A stretch of DNA of 64,000 nt, from contig RCTD01000009.1 in NCBI GenBank assembly GCA_014898415.1, positions 744,001-808,000 on the forward strand, written 5' to 3'. This DNA is from Stromatinia cepivora (Eukaryota > Ascomycota > Leotiomycetes > Helotiales > Sclerotiniaceae). Each line of letters starts with the position of its first letter. Position 1 is the first letter of the stretch. A program made the translations under genes and the position numbers. The notes under the pieces were generated by a model, which saw only the letters and a list, made by a program, of their open reading frames with translations, did no database searches and was not told the origin of the DNA. Shown one piece after another: positions 58,265 through 64,000 of the stretch.

Positions 58265-59329
58265 TTAGTTGTCGTCCAAAAGAGGAGCCCTCTCTTGGTC
58301 CTCCGACGCAAGTGGGGTTTCTCTTCTGAATGAGATCTCCTTGCCGAAAATTCCAGGAATGGCAATAACCAATGTAGCAAGGAAGAGAGTACCCATTATT
58401 GTAAAAGCAAAGATCCATTGAAGGGCGAATACTTTTGTGAAGAACTGGCCAACTCCGATTGCTGCTGTGATAATACTAAGGGCAAATCCCATCGTATAGT
58501 CCTGATAACTTGTAAGTATCTCTGAGCTTTATATGGTTAATTCTTGCAGTTGGGTTCGATTGAGACGTACCTTGTAGACAGCAAGAAAGAATAGTCCATA
58601 AACCAAGATACCCCAGATTGCAACATTTGCTACAATGCGTGCAGGAAGGTTATGAGCACCAACCGCAATAGCACCATTCCAATACAAAGCTACGAATGTC
58701 CAAGCAAGTGGACCAGAGGTAGCTGGCATATGAATAAACCTTGGAGTGGTGTTATGACGGAAGTAGAGGGAGGAAAGATTGAAGAAGTTGATAATCAACA
58801 TGATTTCAGCCCATACGAAGTGTGATCGAACGAAGAGCATGACAAATGCGAATTGAAGAAGATTGTTGACGATGAAATGACTTCCAACTGATGCTGCGGC
58901 GTTAACATGCTCAGCCTCGTCGCTGAAGAGGTGAAGAACATATCCAATCTGTAGAATAAACAGGAACAGCCTAAGCTTGTACGTTAACACTTTAAGCTTT
59001 AGGATGGTATAGGATATATATAACCATACCAATAAAACGAAGCAATAAAGGCGTTCATGGCAAATGGTGTATGATGTATCTTGTTTTGTTCCCAGATAGT
59101 ATGACGCCAGGAGTGCTTGTCATCTTGAGGTGCGTGGAAGTTGTAGTAAAAGGTCACTACCACCATCAACAACCAGGATATAATTGTACATATTTTATAT
59201 GTCCAGATTGCTTGAACTGGATGTGTATCTCTTCGCGCGAATGGGTTCGCTGTATTCCATACCGTCAGTCTGCAGAATGCCTAAGAGGATTCCATAAGAG
59301 AAAGTACCTTGCGCAAATGATGGACTCAT
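58265..59329 (-). CDS. DUF1774-type multi-pass membrane protein (four exons)
   Basis: Exons (minus strand) are 59329-59308, 59249-59030, 58970-58571 and 58501-58265, with phases closing exactly, giving 292 residues. Introns begin GTACTT, GTATGG and GTACGT and end CAG, TAG and CAG. Intron 1 (58 bp) has a CTGAC branch site and intron 2 has TTAAC. The first exon encodes only MSPSFAQ. The protein starts with NPFARRDTHPVQAIWTYK, then about eight hydrophobic segments (roughly residues 27-43, 70-93, 105-122, 127-145, 160-178, 187-207, 215-235, 240-262), and a polar tail ending ERAPLLDDN. The order and spacing agree with fungal DUF1774 proteins, whose function is unknown. The tail carries an acidic dileucine (E284-x3-LL), which in yeast often sends membrane proteins to the vacuole through AP-3; for this protein that is inference. 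It is divergent from the LAP1 gene. It is the first gene beside the AT-rich island, yet shows no RIP damage. Confidence 0.82.
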
Positions 59330-60442
59330 CGTAAAACTGTGGAGGGTGTATCTGCAAAAGCTCAAAAGTCACGGCGGGTGCTGAATATTATTTTGCTGAT
59401 GACCGTCGTCTTTATTGAGGAAGTAAATGGCCTGGTTTGCGAGAAAGGCTGACTGAGTAAATTTCTCTTTAGTAACAATCTTTTGGAAAGAGGGGAAGAG
59501 ACAAAAAAGGGTACATACCAAGGGAGAGATATCGACAAGACAGAGCCAAAAAAGGGTATCACAAGTATCACGGTATCACGAAAGTGTCAAGTTGAGCTTC
59601 AGTATCACTCACAAGAATAAATTGACTTTGAATTAATTTATCTTGAGGAAGAAAATAGTCCCTATAAATAACTCAAGGAATGAGAAATCAAGCTTCTAGC
59701 AAGCAAGAAATGGGGAAGTGACGTACGGGGACCCTTGAGACCTACCCCGCATATCACTAAACTCAAGCGATCCTATCATTCATTTATTTCAAACTTGGAT
59801 CATCGTCCTCATGCGAGGATTGGTCCAAAGGATGAGGAAGTCAGTGGTTCGATACTGACGATAATGGCCGACCGAGTGCAAAAGACAATGGGCGAAATTA
59901 CCGTAGGAAAAGAGAAAAGGGAAGCAAGTGCGGACACCACTCACAAAGCTAACACGCATACGAAAAAGTCCAATCGATTTTGGAATTCCCTTTGCATAAT
60001 ACCATTTATATCTTAACCATTCACAGCTTAACTTTTGGAGTTGTACCTGGGATTTGGTAAGTGTGGTGGTTTGGCTGTATGGAGTACAATTCTTCCGATA
60101 GTATGATAGGTATATATGCACTTTCCCGGAAGCATATCGTACAATATTCCGTACTTGTCTTTCTAGGTCGCTTACTCCAATTCATACTGATAGTGAAAAG
60201 TCCTCTCAATAATTACCAAAAGACTTGAATTCACACAAACTGGAAATCAATGTGGGCTTAGAACTCTACAGCCGCAAGGAAGTACTTTGTACAGTTTAGG
60301 ACGATCACGAAGATGCTGATCAGCTCAAGGGGAAGCTAGTACCTACTAATCCTTGTCCATCAGGCACCGGTACCTAGGTAACTCTTATCAATAGACACCG
60401 AATTCAACAATCGGAATAATCAAAAAATCCTCAACATTCATC
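59330..60442. promoter_or_regulatory. 1.1-kb divergent intergenic region (DUF1774 gene / LAP1)
   Basis: Both neighbouring genes are transcribed away from this segment, so it must hold both promoters. Composition is normal. Open frames of 60-110 codons on both strands (59362-59571, 59735-60016, 59789-60121) overlap each other and have no recognisable content. The stretch just before the LAP1 start is A/C-rich (CTCAACATTCATCATGAAG), usual for a fungal 5' leader. No specific transcription-factor site is claimed. Confidence 0.6.
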
Positions 60443-61713
60443 ATGAAGCTCGCAAACTTATCACTCTTAGCTTTATCGGCATCTCTTGCATCTGCAAGAT
60501 TTGTTGAACAACACGAAACTGATCAGGTTATCCTAAATTCTAATGCTGTGAATGATGAGCGTTATCTTATCGAGACCACCCCTGGTAAACAACAATGGGT
60601 TACAGAAGAGGAGAAATGGGAATTAAGAAGAGTATGTGTAATGTGCGACACGGAGAAGCTTTGGCTAATATTGTGAAGAATGGACAGAACTTCATGGACA
60701 TCACAGAAACTCCGGAACTCGGAACTCTCAAGGCTTCATCAGTGAAGGTGAAGTTTCCATCGAAACCTACTCTCCAAAAAGATCTCAAACCTCTACTCGA
60801 AGACTTGAGCAAGTCTAACATGCACGAGAACCTCAAGACCTTCACCAGTTTTCACACTAGATATTACAAGTCTAACTATGGCCGTCAATCATCTGAATGG
60901 CTTCTCGAGCAAGTTCAAACATTGATCAAGGATGCTGGAGCCGATAAATACGGAACTCATGCCCGTCATTTCAAACATCCATGGGGACAAAACAGCATTA
61001 TTGCTACAATTCCTGGACAGAAGAATTCCACCGTTGTGATAGGAGCACATCAGGACTCTATAAACCTCTTCCTACCTTCTATTCTATCTGCACCCGGGGC
61101 AGACGATGATGGAAGTGGAACTGTGACTATTCTCGAAGCCCTTCGCGTATTACTCACATCCAAGGATATTATCAAAGGAAAGGGGCAGAACACTATTGAG
61201 TTTCATTGGTACTCGGCTGAAGAAGGTGGATTGTTAGGTAGTCAAGCCATTTTCTCAGAATACGAGAAAACTGGCCGAGATATCAAGGCCATGCTTCAAC
61301 AAGACATGACAGGATATACGCAAAAAACTTTGGATGCTGGGGAGCCTGAGAGCCTAGGAGTCATCACTGATTTCGTCGACCCCGATTTGACAGATTTTAT
61401 CAAGAAAATCGTTACCGCGGTAAGTGGCTCATGAGAATCCGGGTCATACTGTCCTGTTTCTATGCTTACAAGATTTTAGTACACCTCGCTACCGTATATT
61501 TTAACAACGTGCGGTTACGCTTGTAGTGACCATGCGTCTGCTTCAAAAGCCGGATACCCTTCTGCTTTCGTGACTGAGAGCGATTTTAAGTACTCCAATA
61601 AATATATTCACACCACTGAAGATATTATTCAAAATTTGAGCTTCGACCATATGCTTCAACATGCTCGTTTGACTCTTGGTCTGGTTTATGAGCTTGCATT
61701 TGCGGAACTATAG
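60443..61713 (+). CDS. lap1: Secreted leucine aminopeptidase 1 (M28 metallopeptidase, three exons)
   Basis: Exons are 60443-60631, 60679-61419 and 61480-61713, giving 387 residues, the usual length for fungal LAP1. Intron 1 (47 bp, GTATGT...GAAG, CTAAT branch) and intron 2 (60 bp, GTAAGT...TTAG) are both phase 0. Residues 1-18 ([18 protein letters not shown]) form a signal peptide, followed by a propeptide to about residue 80. The M28 zinc site is complete: H187 and D189 in GAHQDS, the Asp of PGADDDGSG (205-207), E244-E245 in SAEEGG, D272 in QQDMTGY and H328 in CSDHAS. C321 and C325 can form the conserved disulfide of this family. The enzyme removes N-terminal residues, preferably Leu, from peptides outside the cell and is synthesised as a zymogen. 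No frame damage. It supports nutrition on protein; a role in host infection is possible but only inferred. Confidence 0.93.
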
Positions 61714-62287
61714 GTGGTTTGTTATAGCATAGAACCGTTTATTGGCCATTAGATGTGGTTATATCGTTTTGTTTGTATTGATAAGGGAATTCGGAAGCAT
61801 GCATAAGTGCTTGGGATTGGATTGGATTTCGTGGCTGCAAGCTTCAAGATTATGCAAGAGAGATGTGTGGCGTTCAAAGGTGGTTTCAATTCAATTATTC
61901 AAAGATATAAATCAAGAAATGAAGTGATCAACACCGTTCCCCCCATCGTATATTTCACATTCAGTAGGTAATCCATGGATACAGCACCTTCTCCATCGGG
62001 TTCCCAAGTTCAGCTAATTTCAATGATGGCACGATTCAATCTCCTTGTGCCTGATTGGTCCGGAGTCAATTATCCGTGCGGCCGTGCCTTATCGGCTATC
62101 CATATGATGACTCCTTTCCATCCACATCTCTCTCCTACATACTTAGTAGGTATTTAGGTAGTTCTTCTCCATAATAGCTTCTTCATCCTGCTATCTGTCA
62201 TCTTCATAACTTCATCACAGCAACAATCTTTGCAAATCTCTGTTGAACGGATTTGTTAACTGACTCAATTCCTTATCTTCAATCGAG
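61714..62287 (+). other. Intergenic region between LAP1 and the R3H gene
   Basis: Contains the 3' untranslated region of LAP1 and the promoter of the next gene. Small open frames at 61742-61927 and 61975-62157 have no recognisable content. CT-rich sequence (CTCCATAATAGCTTCTTCATCC and neighbouring blocks) lies about 120 bp before the next start codon, a common feature of fungal promoters. Confidence 0.6.
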
Positions 62288-63448
62288 ATGGCAATCTATT
62301 CATCAGTTCCGCCACCGTCGCAGCAGGCTTCAGCAGGCCCGGACATTGAAGCCTGGACGGTTTCTGCTTTAGAATCACTTGAAGTATCTCCCATTGCTCG
62401 TGGCACTGGAGTTACGCTTTCTATTCCTCTCGAGCGCGATGAGTCTCTTAAAGACACGACGCCGTCAAGACTTGCCGTCTACAAACCTCGCAAGGAACTT
62501 CCAAAACGCGATAGCCAGAAACATAGAGAGTCATTGTTAAGGGGAAAGGAGGGCAGTCGCAGACGCCAAAGATGGGAGAATGGTGAGTGTGATTGATGAA
62601 CTGTGACGTGAAGAAAGGAAACCCACGTATCCGGCGAGCGCGTGTCTCAATCATCATAGCATACCTGATCATAAACGCGATACTCGGATATTGGAAAGTC
62701 CGAGTGCGAATGACATCGATTGCTGATTAGGATTGCACTCGCAGATCATCTCCTCCATGTTCCAAATGCCCAGCCCCCACTCCCCAGTGATTGGGAAGTT
62801 CATCCAACCTACCCTGTTCATCATGTGCCGTACTACCTGGCCCCTTTGTGGGATGCGGGTGTTCGTCATCGAGCCGAGGAAATCGCGGCTGAAAATTTTT
62901 TTAATAAAGCAAAGAAGGCTGGCAGCCACGAGGAGAAAGGTCGTGTCCCACAGGATTTGAGGCAGAAGCTCAAGAAGAGTAAGGGAGCAAAGAGTCTTCT
63001 TCAAGATCTGGAGGAGGAGGTCAGAAAATTCGTTCAAGAATATGAGGGCAAGCAGAAAATCTTGGGGCGGATGAAGGAAGAGGAAATGGATAGTGAGGAT
63101 GAGGAGATTGTGTTCATTGGAAGAAATGGCACAATGAGTGATGAGCAAAGGAATTTAGTCGAGGAAGAGCTACAGAGGGAGAAACTCATCTTCGATTCTT
63201 TGGCTGACGATACGGGGGCAAGCTTCGGGTATGCATCTTCTTGATCATTTGAGAGTTCCCTCTAACAATTTTATAGACGCTGGCTTGTCCATTCCATTGC
63301 ATCTTACTACGGTCTTACTTCTCGGTCTGTCACAGTCGGTGATCCTGCGCGTCGCGAGGCATATGTCGGTATAAAGGAAATGGGTACTGGTGGACAGATT
63401 TCTCGTCTTGCATCAGACCTTCCTCGCCCATTGTGGGGAATGATTTGA
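62288..63448 (+). CDS. R3H-domain protein with R3H-associated N-terminal domain (three exons)
   Basis: Exons are 62288-62582, 62745-63228 and 63277-63448, giving 316 residues. Intron 1 is 162 bp (GTGAGT...CGCAG); the nearer AG at 62730 would break the frame. Intron 2 is 48 bp (GTATGC...ATAG, CTAAC branch). The N-terminal part is basic (RLAVYKPRKELPKR, then GSRRRQRWEND) and contains DWEVHPTYPVHHVPYYLAPL at residues 114-133, the signature of the R3H-associated N-terminal domain. A charged helical region (Lys/Glu-rich, about 140-245) follows. The R3H domain begins at R261-W-L-V-H265 (the R-x3-H signature) and continues VTVGDPARREAYVG. R3H domains bind single-stranded nucleic acid, so an RNA- or DNA-related role is likely, but the specific function in fungi is unknown. 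The stop is TGA at 63446. The minus-strand frame at 62669-63148 is a shadow. Confidence 0.88.
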
Positions 63449-64000
63449 TTGTAGAGGTTGATATTCTGCCTTGGTAAACTCACTCTCATAACATCCCATT
63501 CGACTCCGGTAATCACCGCCACATTTTGACCTTTTTTTTTCACATATTAATTCTTGGTACACTTTGATCTGTGCCTCACATATTCCTTGGTTTTGCATTG
63601 GGTTTAGATCAGTAGATGATGGATCCATCATATTAGAATATATCAAAAACTTTTGATCTTCACATCCAGGATATCCGATTTGCCTCACAAAAAGTGTTAC
63701 ACTCGCCAATAAACCATAAGCTCTTCACTTTTAAGTTAACGTTGATATTACAATTGCAACGGGTTCCTCTTTAATTCATAGCCTAGCCGTCCGAGTCCAT
63801 GTGTTTCAGGCCTTTGCCCGCATGCCCGCATGTCCGAGGTCCTTTCCTTCCGACGACCCACAATAATCATCAGAATCATGTAGTTAATTCCGCGAACATA
63901 TCTTTGGATAGATTTTATAATTCAGAATTTATAAAAACCACTAGATACTACCTAAGAGCTACTTGTCTCTTTTCCCTTCTTTTCCTACAATATGCGCTTA
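63449..64000. other. Intergenic region to the window end
   Basis: Contains the 3' end of the R3H gene. Two overlapping minus frames (63307-63543 and 63413-63709) have no recognisable content, and the first overlaps the R3H exon. The sequence after 63720 could be the promoter of a gene outside the window. Nothing else seen. Confidence 0.55.

Noticed and set aside
59071..59334. Plus-strand frame of 87 codons
   Set aside because: Exactly antisense to exons 1 and 2 of the DUF1774 gene, whose splice sites and protein family are convincing.
59735..60121. Overlapping open frames on both strands in the divergent intergenic region
   Set aside because: No recognisable domains, no splice partners, and mutual overlap; chance frames in normal-composition DNA.
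60595..60678. Alternative LAP1 start at 60595 as a separate protein
   Set aside because: The 28 residues before NGQNF are the translated intron 1. Splicing 60632-60678 joins the signal-peptide exon in frame to the catalytic part.
62720..62744. Exon 2 of the R3H gene starting at 62731 (first AG) or with the ATG at 62720
   Set aside because: Only the AG at 62744 keeps the frame from exon 1 and gives RRRQRWEND leading into the R3H-associated domain.
62669..63148. 159-codon minus-strand frame
   Set aside because: Antisense shadow of exon 2 of the R3H gene.
1..64000. tRNA or rRNA genes
   Set aside because: No tRNA-like A and B boxes with a clover-leaf context and no rRNA-like conserved blocks were noticed on reading; a tRNAscan-SE and Infernal search would be decisive.

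Overview
The window is nuclear DNA of a filamentous ascomycete, most likely a leotiomycete related to Botrytis or Sclerotinia. That placement is an inference from short GTA/GTG...AG introns with CTRAY branch points, from the protein families at the right end, and from the style of the retrotransposons. Two compartments meet at about 57.96 kb. To the left lies an AT-rich island that continues past the window start. To the right lie about 6 kb of ordinary gene-bearing DNA.

The AT-rich island is almost entirely LTR retrotransposons destroyed by RIP (repeat-induced point mutation). CAA, CAG and TGG codons have become stops, CpA/TpG is depleted in favour of TpA, and LTR pairs differ mainly by transitions. 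Their boundaries can still be read because LTR pairs and 5-bp target-site duplications (TSDs) survive. Families are named here A to H. A is a 7.06-kb Ty3/gypsy chromovirus with 282-bp LTRs. B is a 1.68-kb gag-only element with 150-bp LTRs. C is a 5.49-kb Ty1/copia element with 166-bp LTRs. D is a 6.6-kb Ty3/gypsy element with 112-bp LTRs. E is a 6.4-kb Ty3/gypsy chromovirus with 339-bp LTRs. F is a 2.5-kb non-autonomous copia derivative with 163-bp LTRs. G is a minus-strand Ty1/copia element. H is a short repeat of about 206-251 bp.

Layout. 1-2716 is the 5' part of an A copy on the minus strand (A3), joined to a C fragment. 3400-3650 is an H copy. 3956-12866 is E, with F (10061-12554) inserted into its 3' LTR. 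From 13134 to about 55.7 kb runs one copia element (G), split by three independent insertions. A1 (13410-27649) contains B1 (19660-26829), which contains C1 (19858-25346). B2 is at 29827-31502. A2 (34510-55210) contains D (38679-52323), which contains C2 (39975-45458, minus) and B3 (49086-50608, minus). The nesting is therefore up to four levels deep. 55749-55954 is a second H copy, and 56709-56989 is a nearly unmutated solo LTR of family A flanked by ATTAT.

The gene-bearing part holds three spliced genes: a DUF1774-type multi-pass membrane protein (minus, 58265-59329, four exons), a secreted M28 leucine aminopeptidase of the LAP1 type (plus, 60443-61713, three exons), and an R3H-domain protein with the R3H-associated N-terminal domain (plus, 62288-63448, three exons). 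The first two are divergent and share a 1.1-kb intergenic region. No rRNA, tRNA or CRISPR array was seen. Within the AT-rich part no coding sequence is intact: every coding piece there is a retrotransposon relic.
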